The position numbers and the translations under genes were made by a program. DNA of 64,000 bases, from assembly GCA_011772205.1 (NCBI GenBank), contig WVZY01000067.1, positions 1 to 64,000 of the forward strand, given 5' to 3'. Shown in pieces: positions 1 through 7,329 of this stretch. The DNA comes from Candidatus Latescibacterota bacterium (GTDB lineage Bacteria; Krumholzibacteriota; Krumholzibacteriia; WVZY01). Position 1 is the stretch's first letter. Each line of letters opens with the position of its first letter. Under the pieces are notes generated by a model. It did no database searches, was not told the DNA's origin, and was given only the letters and a program-made list of their open reading frames with translations.

Positions 1-2
1 GA

Positions 3-281
3 CAGCGGTACCACCGGTCGATGAAGAATATCGTCTTGCTGGACAACTACTACACGCCGGAGGCGCTACGCAGCGAGATCGCCGCCTTCGTCTCGTACTA
101 CAATAACCATCGGTACCACGAGGCGCTAGACAACGTTACACCGGCGGATGTGTACTTTGGCCGAGCAGCTGAGATCCTGGAGAGGCGAAAACGGATCAAG
201 AAAACAACGATGAAGCTGCGAAGAGCGCAGAACTGTGGTAAGGTGAAGACGAGAAAGTCAAACGAGAACCGTGTCTCTTAG
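3..281 (+). CDS. IS3-family transposase, C-terminal part (cut by window edge)
   Basis: The frame is open from base 3, so the protein begins outside the window. The visible 92 residues match the end of the DDE integrase core of IS3-type OrfB proteins: an RYHRS stretch, YYNNHRYHEAL, then NVTPADVYFG, and a basic LERRKRIKK tail. These are the hallmark C-terminal motifs that surround and follow the catalytic glutamate. It would catalyse transposition of the element. A terminal inverted repeat could not be defined because the left end lies outside. The reading frame runs to a clean TAG stop, so this end looks intact. It directly abuts the tail of a broken host gene (284-469), which suggests insertion or rearrangement at this point. 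Confidence 0.85.
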   Translation, partial: QRYHRSMKNIVLLDNYYTPEALRSEIAAFVSYYNNHRYHEALDNVTPADVYFGRAAEILERRKRIKKTTMKLRRAQNCGKVKTRKSNENRVS

Positions 282-283
282 TT

Positions 284-469
284 TCTGGACTATCGAGAGC
301 CAACACTTCTGAAGACTTACAGGAACTGCACGAGCTCCCATCGGGTTTGAACAGTTATTCCTATGATGGTCGGAATAAGGATGGGCAGTTGTTGCCAAGT
401 GGCGTGTACTTCTACCGTGTAAAGGCAGGAACTTATTCTGCGACAAAGAAGATGGTGATCTTGCGATGA
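284..469 (+). pseudogene. Orphan 3' fragment of a secreted protein with a FlgD-like C-terminal domain
   Basis: Right after the transposase stop, a different frame is open to a TGA at 467-469 with no usable start codon. Its product contains LPSGLNSYSYDGRNKDG, then LPSGVYFYRVKAG and finally KKMVILR at the very end. This is the typical end of FlgD-Ig/type IX-like sorting domains in FCB bacteria and closely parallels the end of the intact protein at 12784-15453 (SGVYFYKLKAG, then KMIMLR). The rest of the gene is missing. I infer that insertion of the IS element, or recombination at it, removed the 5' portion. Confidence 0.7.
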
Positions 470-493
470 TCACCTTGTTTTCGATTCCACTTC

Positions 494-1492
494 CTATTTC
501 GTCTCTTTTAAAATCACATCGCCATCAGACGTCCTGATTCTGATATGGCCTTTCGCGTCGCGTATTTCACCGGAAATCCATTTACGTTTTTTCTCCAGCA
601 CCTTCGCCGAGGGCAGCTCGATTTCTATGCTCCCATCGTCCACATCAACCGTGAAAGCAGCGGAGATACCGTGTGGAAGATATACCTTGATGTCGCCGTC
701 TTCAGTTCGGATATCCAGGTCGATTAGTTTTGCTTCCGCAAGTTCGACGTCGACCTCTCCGTCTTCGCTCTCGATGTCGAGTTTGCCCAGCTTCATTCCG
801 ATCAGTTCCATGTCGCCGTCTTCCACACCTATCTCGAAATCACCCTCGCAGCGCTTAACGATAATGTCGCCGTCTTCCAAGTGAATACGGCACGGTGAGA
901 GCGTGCTTTCGATGATCGTCACATCGCCGTCTTCTCCTTCTATCGTGAGCTTGCCGCTGTGTTCTTCGATATTGATCGACCCATCCTCGAGTCGTAGGTG
1001 GGTATCGGCGGAGCTGATATTGCCGAAGCTCACGTCGCCGTCGTCGAGATCACACTCGATGTCGCCTTCCCAACCTGTAATTTCCACGTCACCGTCGTCA
1101 CCCTCGAGAAGGAGCATGACATAGCTGGGCGCTTGTATCTTGTATGTGTATTCTTTTGTGTTGAAATACAAAATGCCAGCAAAACCCGACGATGTTTCCT
1201 TTCCTATCACTTCGATCAAGTCACCTTTTTGCCTGAAAAGGACATCGAAGTCCCTGTCGCCGCCGAATCCGAGCGATTTGTAACTGGCCCTGTAACGGAC
1301 GGACACATCGATTACATCCTTGTCCCACGGCTGGATCGTCACGTCGCCGTCGCCGTGCTTTAACCTCAGGCGTGATCCTTTGCTCACGTCGAAGCTCTTA
1401 TGGATATCCTTGCTTATCTCTTTGGCCTCTGCGGGTAAGGCAACGAATCCCAACAAGATTAAGATTAAACATGCATGTACGAGGTTTCTCAT
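494..1492 (-). CDS. Secreted DUF4097-type protein with repeated DGD motifs
   Basis: The 332-residue product starts with a clear signal peptide (hydrophobic LILLGFVALP, cleavage near PAEA). The rest is a regular beta-strand array in which the motif DGDV/DGDI/DGS/DGE returns about every 17-25 residues at least ten times, as in the DUF4097 'putative adhesin' right-handed beta-helix family. A strong Shine-Dalgarno GGAGGTG precedes the ATG at 1492. In the family these proteins are periplasmic or surface located and often sit near sigma/anti-sigma systems; no enzymatic role is known. The gene stands alone, between the inverted-repeat element upstream and the broken FlgD gene downstream. The acidic DGD turns could bind calcium, but this is inference. 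Confidence 0.8.
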   Translation of the reverse strand: MRNLVHACLILILLGFVALPAEAKEISKDIHKSFDVSKGSRLRLKHGDGDVTIQPWDKDVIDVSVRYRASYKSLGFGGDRDFDVLFRQKGDLIEVIGKETSSGFAGILYFNTKEYTYKIQAPSYVMLLLEGDDGDVEITGWEGDIECDLDDGDVSFGNISSADTHLRLEDGSINIEEHSGKLTIEGEDGDVTIIESTLSPCRIHLEDGDIIVKRCEGDFEIGVEDGDMELIGMKLGKLDIESEDGEVDVELAEAKLIDLDIRTEDGDIKVYLPHGISAAFTVDVDDGSIEIELPSAKVLEKKRKWISGEIRDAKGHIRIRTSDGDVILKETK

Positions 1493-1691
1493 CCGGCATC
1501 ACCTCCATATAATGATAGCATACGGAGAACGGAGGAAAGCGTTTCATCCAAAATGGCTATGTCTTTTGATGAAAAGGGATTGCAGACGGCAAGGCTTGTG
1601 AAGTGGCATGTTGACGTTAGCCTGGATGCGTCATCAGTAGATGCTGAGCGTGCCTCTGTCGCCCTGAGGCGATTCCGCAGCGCGCGAGGAG

Positions 1692-1803
1692 GATTGCTGC
1701 GTGATGGGGGTGACGAACCGTTACGCGCAGCGAGCGAAGATCCTTCGCCGGAGGCGGATAGTCGAGCGGGAGCGTGGTGAGGAACCCCCATCACGCAGCA
1801 ATC
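1692..1803. repeat. Inverted-repeat element with 20-bp perfect arms and an inner hairpin
   Basis: Bases 1692-1711 and 1784-1803 are perfect reverse complements (arm starts GATTGCTGCGTGATGGGGGT). Between them, 1734-1739 and 1743-1748 form a second perfect hairpin (GCGAAG / CTTCGC with a 3-base loop). The element fills most of the 376-bp gap 1493-1868, which holds no convincing gene; reading frames across it are rich in Ser/Arg/Pro and look spurious. It could be a small non-autonomous mobile element, a REP-like element or a structured transcript end for the operon that stops at 1869. No second copy was found in the window. Confidence 0.6.
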
Positions 1804-1868
1804 ATGCGAGGACCATGAGCCGAGGGACGACGGAGGCACGCGCAATCCCCTTCTCCAGTGCAACGAAT

Positions 1869-2462
1869 TCAGACGTCCCCTTTGCCTTTTAGCTCCTCTT
1901 CGTAATCGTCTTTGTCGTCGATGTCCTGGAGTATCGTCGGCGTATCCACCTCGATCTCGAGTACGTCCTCGGGATGACGATGAACGAGCTCGCGAAGGCC
2001 GATCTCCGGGTCCAGATGTTCGATTTCATCCCGGTATTTCATGTCGATGAGAATCGGGTGACCCCGCCTGCTTTCGTAAACGGGCAGCACGATTCCTTTC
2101 TTCGTTCTTTCGAATTCATCGATTATTTTGTTGATCGTCGCGCTTGAAACGGAAGGTTGATCTCCCAGAACCACCAGGGCGGCTCGTGCATTCGAGGGGA
2201 CTGCTTGAAATCCATGCTGGACGGATGACAGCATGCCTTCGGCAAAACGCGGATTGAAGCCGATATTGATAACGTAACTCTTGATTTTTTGCTCGATTTT
2301 CTCCCGCTTTGATCCAAGGACCACCAACACCTTGTCTGCATTTGATTGAAGGACGCTTTCGATGACCGTTTCGATGATCGTTTTGTCTCCGAAAGGGAGA
2401 AGGAGCTTCGCTCTCTCCATTCTTTCGGATTTTCCGGCTGCCAGAATGATCGCCCAGATCAT
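1869..2462 (-). CDS. MocA/MobA-like molybdenum cofactor nucleotidyltransferase
   Basis: A 197-residue protein begins MIWAIILAAGKSERM, the signature nucleotide-binding loop of MobA/MocA-like transferases, followed by the conserved Lys of RAKLLLPFG. The central VVLGDQPSV segment matches the metal-binding GDQP motif of MocA, and RRGHPILI matches the conserved RGHP segment. MocA adds CMP to molybdopterin to make the cytosine dinucleotide cofactor used by xanthine-dehydrogenase-family enzymes of the CO-dehydrogenase type. The ATG overlaps the stop of the upstream xdhC-like gene by 4 bases (ATGA), so a longer reading frame starting upstream at 2609 is rejected. It is the last gene of the hydroxylase operon. 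Confidence 0.85.
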   Translation of the reverse strand: MIWAIILAAGKSERMERAKLLLPFGDKTIIETVIESVLQSNADKVLVVLGSKREKIEQKIKSYVINIGFNPRFAEGMLSSVQHGFQAVPSNARAALVVLGDQPSVSSATINKIIDEFERTKKGIVLPVYESRRGHPILIDMKYRDEIEHLDPEIGLRELVHRHPEDVLEIEVDTPTILQDIDDKDDYEEELKGKGDV

Positions 2463-3547
2463 TTCGAGTCCTTCGTTTTGTCTTTCATGCTGCTTCGCGC
2501 CTGAACGAGTTGAGCAGCGATGCTGATGGCAATCTCTTCGACGGTCTCCGAATGAATCTCGATGCCGATAGGAGCATGGACGTGATCGAACAGACCGGCG
2601 GTGGCCCATCCCTTTTCGATGAATTTGCTCCTCATTAGCGCGATTTTGCGCTTGCTGCCGATCATCCCGATGTACGCGGCATCGGATGCGATGACATGAC
2701 GGAGCGCCTCTGCGTCTTGCTGATGGCCTCGTGTGACGATGACGATATAGGTGTCGAGAGATGTGGGAAAATCGTGCATGGCCATACCAATGTCGTTCAC
2801 AATGATGTGATCCGCTTCGGGCAGCTTTTCCCTGTTGGCGAATTCCGGCCTGTCGTCGATAACGGTTACCTCGAAACTCAACAAGCTTCCGATATGAGCG
2901 AGAACCTGACCGATGTGACCGGCGCCTGCTATCACCAGTTGAGGGAGAGGGAAAATGGGTTCGAGGAAAAGCGACGTGTCTCCAACACCGGCGGGGGATA
3001 TTTCTTTCTCAGTTTTCAATAGAGCGGGTTTACCCGTTGACATCGCATGGTCGATCTCTTCTTGGAAAACGCTAAGAAGCGCACCTGATTCGCCCGAGGA
3101 TGTATCCTTTACGTCGATCCAATTTCGAAAGAGCTCGACTCTTTCTCCGGAAGTTTTACTGATGAACGTGGCCAGCGCACCGGATCTCCTGGAATCGATG
3201 GATTGAACCACGTCTCTGAAAGTATCCCGGTGCGCTTCGGGGCGGGCATCGATCAAAATATGAATGTAACCTCCGCATATCGCTCCTTCGCCGGCATTGA
3301 TGTCGGCATTGAGACTGAACTCACAAAGGAGGGTCTCTCTTTTTTTTAGCGCTGCGAGGACTCTCTTTTGTGCGTCGGCTTCGAGCCAGCCGCCTCCCAA
3401 TGTGCCGGCGACAAGACCATCAGCGGAGAATATGGCCGAGGCTCCGGGAACCTGGGGACTGGATCCCTTCGTTTCGATGATGGTTCCAAGAGCAATTGGC
3501 TTTTTCTTTTGGAGCAAGTCGAAAAGCTGCGTGTAAATATTTTTCAT
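2459..3547 (-). CDS. xdhC: XdhC/CoxI-family molybdenum cofactor insertion protein
   Basis: The 362-residue protein has the two-domain XdhC layout. The N-terminal domain carries SPQVPGA, GTLGGGWLEA and the ICGG motif. A C-terminal Rossmann domain follows, with VIAGAGHIGQVL, IDDRPEFANREKLP, TRGHQQDAEALR, YIGMIGSKRK and HAPIGIEIHSET. XdhC proteins bind sulfurated molybdenum cofactor and insert it into the large subunit of molybdenum hydroxylases. The gene lies 58 bases after the large-subunit gene and overlaps the MocA-like gene by 4 bases, so it is very likely co-transcribed and serves the neighbouring enzyme. Confidence 0.9.
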   Translation of the reverse strand: MKNIYTQLFDLLQKKKPIALGTIIETKGSSPQVPGASAIFSADGLVAGTLGGGWLEADAQKRVLAALKKRETLLCEFSLNADINAGEGAICGGYIHILIDARPEAHRDTFRDVVQSIDSRRSGALATFISKTSGERVELFRNWIDVKDTSSGESGALLSVFQEEIDHAMSTGKPALLKTEKEISPAGVGDTSLFLEPIFPLPQLVIAGAGHIGQVLAHIGSLLSFEVTVIDDRPEFANREKLPEADHIIVNDIGMAMHDFPTSLDTYIVIVTRGHQQDAEALRHVIASDAAYIGMIGSKRKIALMRSKFIEKGWATAGLFDHVHAPIGIEIHSETVEEIAISIAAQLVQARSSMKDKTKDSK

Positions 3548-3605
3548 CGGTCTCTTTCTTCAAGGCCTTTTTGTTTTTGGAAAAATCGATCAACGGGATT
3601 CGGTG

Positions 3606-6002
3606 TCAGTCCTTGGTACTTTTGAGTTTCTCGAGCGCCGCCAGGATCTTTTCGGGAGTGATGGGCAGGTCCCGGATTCGCACGCCCACGGCGTTGTAGA
3701 TGGCGTTGGCAATGGCGGGTGCGGTGGGTACGAGGCCGGGCTCGGCGATGCCCTTTGCGCCGAACGGGCCGAATTGATCGTTGGTTTCGATCAGGTCGAG
3801 CTCGATGGGGAAGTCCATCTCATGGGCGGTCGGGATCTTGTAATCACGGAAGTTGGGATTCGTGATCCGTCCCCGTTCGGATTGAAGCTGTTCGTAAAGG
3901 GCATAACCAACGCCCTGGGCGAGCCCTCCGTATATTTGCCCCTTGAGCGCGGGGGGATTGAGCACCCTGCCGACATCGTGCGCCGCGACCATGCGGAGGA
4001 TCTTGACCTCGCCCGTCTCGGTATCCACCTCGACTTCCACACCCTGAGCGCCGTATGCATACGTCGCTGACATGTTGCCGTACCCTTTTTCGAAGTCGGG
4101 AAGCTCGTTGGGGGGGTCGTAGAACACTTCGGTAGCGAGCATCTGGCCCTGCTCGCGGAAATGGATGGCGCGGAGCAGCGCTCCCAGCTCGATGCGCGTC
4201 CAAGGTTCCGATGGGGCGTCTTTGAGAAAGACGAATCCATCGACCAGATCGAAACGGTCCCGCTTCGCCGCTTGTTTGATGTCGAAGTCGGGCGGCGCGT
4301 AGTCCGGATGCTTCTTCTGGTATTTCTTCAGGTTCTTGGCCGCCAATTCTGGAAAGAGTTGTTCGGCATGTTCGAAGATCTGATCGCGGAGTTTCTTGGC
4401 CGCCATTATCGCGGTGTTGCCGGCCATAAAAGCGCCGCGGCTCGCATGCGTTCCCACATCCCACGGGCACGTGCCCGTGTCGGTGGGATTGATGAACACC
4501 TTCTCCGGTTGGACGCCGAGCGCTTCGGCAATCTCGAGGATCAAGACGGCGTGCAGACCCTGTCCCATTTCCACACCGCCGCAGTAGGTGTTCACATTGC
4601 CGAAGTCGTCCAGCTTGAGGATCAAACCGCTGCCGTCCGAGCGGTAAATCCGGCCGCCACCGCCCACGTGAATCAATGAGGCCATGCCGATGCCGCGCTG
4701 TTTTTTCTGTGAGCGGCTTTTCTTCCAATTCAGTTTGCCGGCCACGCTCTCCATGCATTCCTTGAGCCCGCAGGTGCTCACTTTCAAGCCCATGGGAGTG
4801 GTCTCGCCGGGCTGGTTGCAGTTGATCATCCGGAATTCGAAGGGATCGATCTCCGCTTTTTCGGCCAGCTGGTCCATGTTGTTTTCCAGGGCCCAAGTGA
4901 ACTCGGGGTTGCCGTAGCCGCGCATCGCCTGGCAGTACGTGTTGTTCGTATAGACGAGCTTGGCATCGAAGTAGACGTTGCTCACGCGATACAGCGATGT
5001 CGCCGGCATCATCATCACTGTAGGATACGTCGCTCCCCATGACGTGTATGCCCCGTTGTCCTGGAGCACCTCGGCATGCCGGAACGTGAGCTTGCCGTTT
5101 TTATCGCATCCTTGAATGATTTTTGTGCGAGAGGATTGCCGGGGCGAGAGGTTTGCGAATTCCTCGTCTCGCGTATAGACGATCTTCACCGGCTTGCCCG
5201 TTCTGAAGGCGAGCAGTATCGCTATGTATTCATAGGCGTGCGTATCGAGGCCGGTGCCGAAGCCGCCTCCCAGCGTTGGTACAATGACTCGTGTGTTCTT
5301 GTTTTGTAACCCCATCGCGGACAGCGCCTGATTGAAATCGCGCTGGGCCAGAAACGGGATCTGCGTCTTGGCCCACATGGTGAGGTTGTTGTTCATGTCG
5401 AACTCGGCAATGCATCCGGCGGTGCCCATGCAGCACTGCTGCACCAATTGGGTCGAGAATTCACCTTGGGCAACGAACTTTGCCGCTTTTTCCCCGGCTT
5501 TTACATCACCGGACTCATGATGGTAGTGCAACGGGTGCCGGTTGTCTTTCATGGGCCGGCCCCGAGGATCGGTTTCGTGGACGAGGGGCGCGCCCGGCTC
5601 CATGGCCTCTTCCGGGCTGAACACACCGGGGATCGGTTCGTACTCGACTTTAATGAGACCGACGGCTTCAGCGGCGGTGTGGGGATCGATGGCCGCCACC
5701 GCGGCCACCTCGTCGCGGAACTGGCGCACCTTGTCTTTCTTGAGGGCGAAGTTGTCACGCACGAAACCGATGCGCAGCTCGGGAGTGTTGTAGGCCGTGA
5801 TCACCGCTTTGACGCCGGGGAGCTTTTCGGCTTTCGATGTGTCGATGCGCAGGATCCTCGCGTGGGCGTGATCGCTGAACTTTATTTTTCCGAAAAGCAT
5901 TCCCGGCCGCACGAGATCATGTATGTAAACCGCTTTACCCGCCGCCTTGTCCGGCGCCTCGGGACGCGGAATGTCTTTGCCAATATGACGGAAGTCCTTC
6001 AT
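3606..6002 (-). CDS. Xanthine-dehydrogenase-family molybdopterin-binding (large) subunit
   Basis: Starting at [10 protein letters not shown], the protein is 798 residues, typical for CO-dehydrogenase/4-hydroxybenzoyl-CoA-reductase-type large subunits. Visible motifs are the N-terminal aldehyde-oxidase a/b hammerhead domain (AAGKAVYIHDL, HARILRID), the GGGFGTG and AMRGYGNPE loops, VEMGQGLHAVL, THASRGAFMAG and the C-terminal GAKGIAEPGLVPTAPA segment that bears the active-site Glu. It hydroxylates or dehydrogenates an organic substrate with a Mo-oxo-sulfido centre. The ATG overlaps the 2Fe-2S gene stop (ATGA) and is preceded by AAGGAG inside that gene, so the longer frame to 6344 is rejected. 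The substrate is unknown; the linked CoA-transferase suggests an acyl-CoA or acid substrate. Confidence 0.92.
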   Translation of the reverse strand: MKDFRHIGKDIPRPEAPDKAAGKAVYIHDLVRPGMLFGKIKFSDHAHARILRIDTSKAEKLPGVKAVITAYNTPELRIGFVRDNFALKKDKVRQFRDEVAAVAAIDPHTAAEAVGLIKVEYEPIPGVFSPEEAMEPGAPLVHETDPRGRPMKDNRHPLHYHHESGDVKAGEKAAKFVAQGEFSTQLVQQCCMGTAGCIAEFDMNNNLTMWAKTQIPFLAQRDFNQALSAMGLQNKNTRVIVPTLGGGFGTGLDTHAYEYIAILLAFRTGKPVKIVYTRDEEFANLSPRQSSRTKIIQGCDKNGKLTFRHAEVLQDNGAYTSWGATYPTVMMMPATSLYRVSNVYFDAKLVYTNNTYCQAMRGYGNPEFTWALENNMDQLAEKAEIDPFEFRMINCNQPGETTPMGLKVSTCGLKECMESVAGKLNWKKSRSQKKQRGIGMASLIHVGGGGRIYRSDGSGLILKLDDFGNVNTYCGGVEMGQGLHAVLILEIAEALGVQPEKVFINPTDTGTCPWDVGTHASRGAFMAGNTAIMAAKKLRDQIFEHAEQLFPELAAKNLKKYQKKHPDYAPPDFDIKQAAKRDRFDLVDGFVFLKDAPSEPWTRIELGALLRAIHFREQGQMLATEVFYDPPNELPDFEKGYGNMSATYAYGAQGVEVEVDTETGEVKILRMVAAHDVGRVLNPPALKGQIYGGLAQGVGYALYEQLQSERGRITNPNFRDYKIPTAHEMDFPIELDLIETNDQFGPFGAKGIAEPGLVPTAPAIANAIYNAVGVRIRDLPITPEKILAALEKLKSTKD

Positions 6003-6478
6003 CGATTCTCCTTCAACCTGCTTGCCGCCGTTTTGATCGATTCGACGATTTGCACATAGCCGGTGCAGCGGCAGAGATTGCCCAGTAATACTTCGCGGAT
6101 CTCCTCGTCCGTCGGGTCGGGATTGTTGTCGAGTAGCGCTTTGGCCGTCATGATCATGCCCGGCGTACAGAAACCACACTGAATCCCACTGGTATCTACG
6201 AATGCTTGTTGAACGATGGACAGCTTGTTGTCGATCGTTCGAAGTCCTTCGATGGTGGTCACATGCTTGCCTTCGACTTCGAGTGCCGGATAGAGACAGG
6301 AATTCACGGCGAGGCCGTCGACCAGGACCGTACAGGCCCCGCATTCCCCTTCACCGCAGCCTCCTTTGGTGCCGGTGTGATTCAAGGACACGCGGAGCAG
6401 ATCGAGCAGCCGCGTGCTTCCGTCGGCTTCTGCGGTCACGTTCGATCCATTGAGAACAAATGACAGTGGTGCTTTCAT
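5999..6478 (-). CDS. Xanthine-dehydrogenase-family [2Fe-2S] small subunit
   Basis: The 159-residue protein has both conserved cluster sites of CoxS/CutS/HcrC-type subunits: a plant-ferredoxin-like [12 protein letters not shown] near the N-terminus and the C-terminal four-helix domain with [10 protein letters not shown] and LCRCTGY. It passes electrons from the molybdenum centre to the FAD subunit. The start [11 protein letters not shown] at 6478 overlaps the upstream FAD-subunit stop by 4 bases (ATGA), and its own stop overlaps the next ATG in the same way. This indicates translational coupling and 1:1 subunit production. Confidence 0.93.
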   Translation of the reverse strand: MKAPLSFVLNGSNVTAEADGSTRLLDLLRVSLNHTGTKGGCGEGECGACTVLVDGLAVNSCLYPALEVEGKHVTTIEGLRTIDNKLSIVQQAFVDTSGIQCGFCTPGMIMTAKALLDNNPDPTDEEIREVLLGNLCRCTGYVQIVESIKTAASRLKENR

Positions 6479-7329
6479 CACGGATTCCCACCCATCAGCT
6501 TCTCGAGACACCGTTTGACGTACACGCTCACGATCTGCCGGCGGTAGTTGTCGGTGGAGCGAACATCTGTGATGGGTGAAATGCTTTTCACGGCGAGCTT
6601 CTGTGCTTCAGCCAGTTTTGCCTTGGTGATCGGGCCGTTTTCGAGCAGCTCCTCCACTTGGTAAAGACGCAGCGGCACCGGAGCAACGGACCCCGCGGCC
6701 AGTCGGGCCTTCTTGCAGTTTTTCCCGTCCATCTCGAGAAGCGCGGCCACGCTGGCAATGGCAAGGTCCATTTTTACACGACCCTTTTTGAGAGAGGTCG
6801 CCTGAGCGTCGGGAGCGGGTCGATCTAAGAGGATCGCCGTCAGGATCTCTCCGGCCGCGATGCAGCTCTCCCCCGGCCCGACGAAAAATTCGTTCAACGG
6901 CACCTCTCTCTCTTTGCCGGGGCTTTGTAGCAGGACTCTTGCTTCCAAGACGAGCAACGGCAGGGCGGTGTCGGCGCATGGGGAGCAGTTGCAGAGATTT
7001 CCGCCGACGGTCGCGACATTGCGTATCTGAACGCTTCCCAATCTCCCGGCGGCCTCAACGAGTACGGGGTATTTGACGGCGAGCGCGCGATGCTGGATCA
7101 ACTCGGAGATGGTGGTCATGGCACCAATGCGTGTGACATTGCCGCTTTGGATCCCGGTGAGTTCTGAAATGGACCGAAGGGAGATGAGCGCCGGAGGACT
7201 CACCTCGCGGTTTTTGATTTTCACCAGGATATCCGTTCCGCCTGCAATGAAACGGGAGCCCGGAATCAGTTTTTTGAGCTTCCACGCTTCGTCCAGCGAC
7301 GTCGGCTTGTAATAGTCCATCCGGCTCAT
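6478..7329 (-). CDS. Xanthine-dehydrogenase-family FAD-binding middle subunit
   Basis: The 283-residue protein matches CoxM/CutM-type FAD subunits: the FAD_binding_5 domain with IAGGTDILV (residues 28-36) and the second motif VGGNLCNCSPCADTALPLL (108-126), then the CO-dehydrogenase flavoprotein C-terminal domain. It transfers electrons from the 2Fe-2S subunit to an acceptor. An odd feature is three cysteines (C113, C115, C118) inside the second FAD loop, where many relatives have N-A/G-S-P-A/S. The ATG overlaps the stop of the CoA-transferase gene (ATGA), fixing the start. Confidence 0.92.
   Translation of the reverse strand: MSRMDYYKPTSLDEAWKLKKLIPGSRFIAGGTDILVKIKNREVSPPALISLRSISELTGIQSGNVTRIGAMTTISELIQHRALAVKYPVLVEAAGRLGSVQIRNVATVGGNLCNCSPCADTALPLLVLEARVLLQSPGKEREVPLNEFFVGPGESCIAAGEILTAILLDRPAPDAQATSLKKGRVKMDLAIASVAALLEMDGKNCKKARLAAGSVAPVPLRLYQVEELLENGPITKAKLAEAQKLAVKSISPITDVRSTDNYRRQIVSVYVKRCLEKLMGGNP

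Noticed and set aside
627-1124. Ser/Pro-rich plus-strand frames with TSPSS repeats
   Set aside because: They are the antisense of the DGD repeats of the DUF4097 gene.
1489-1863. 124-residue minus-strand frame over the inverted-repeat element
   Set aside because: Ser/Arg/Pro-rich, spans both repeat arms, and has no ribosome site; such frames are typical artefacts of repeats.
3844-5040. 398-residue minus-strand frame inside the molybdopterin subunit
   Set aside because: Different frame of the same strand with Arg/Pro-rich composition; the molybdopterin subunit frame has all family motifs.
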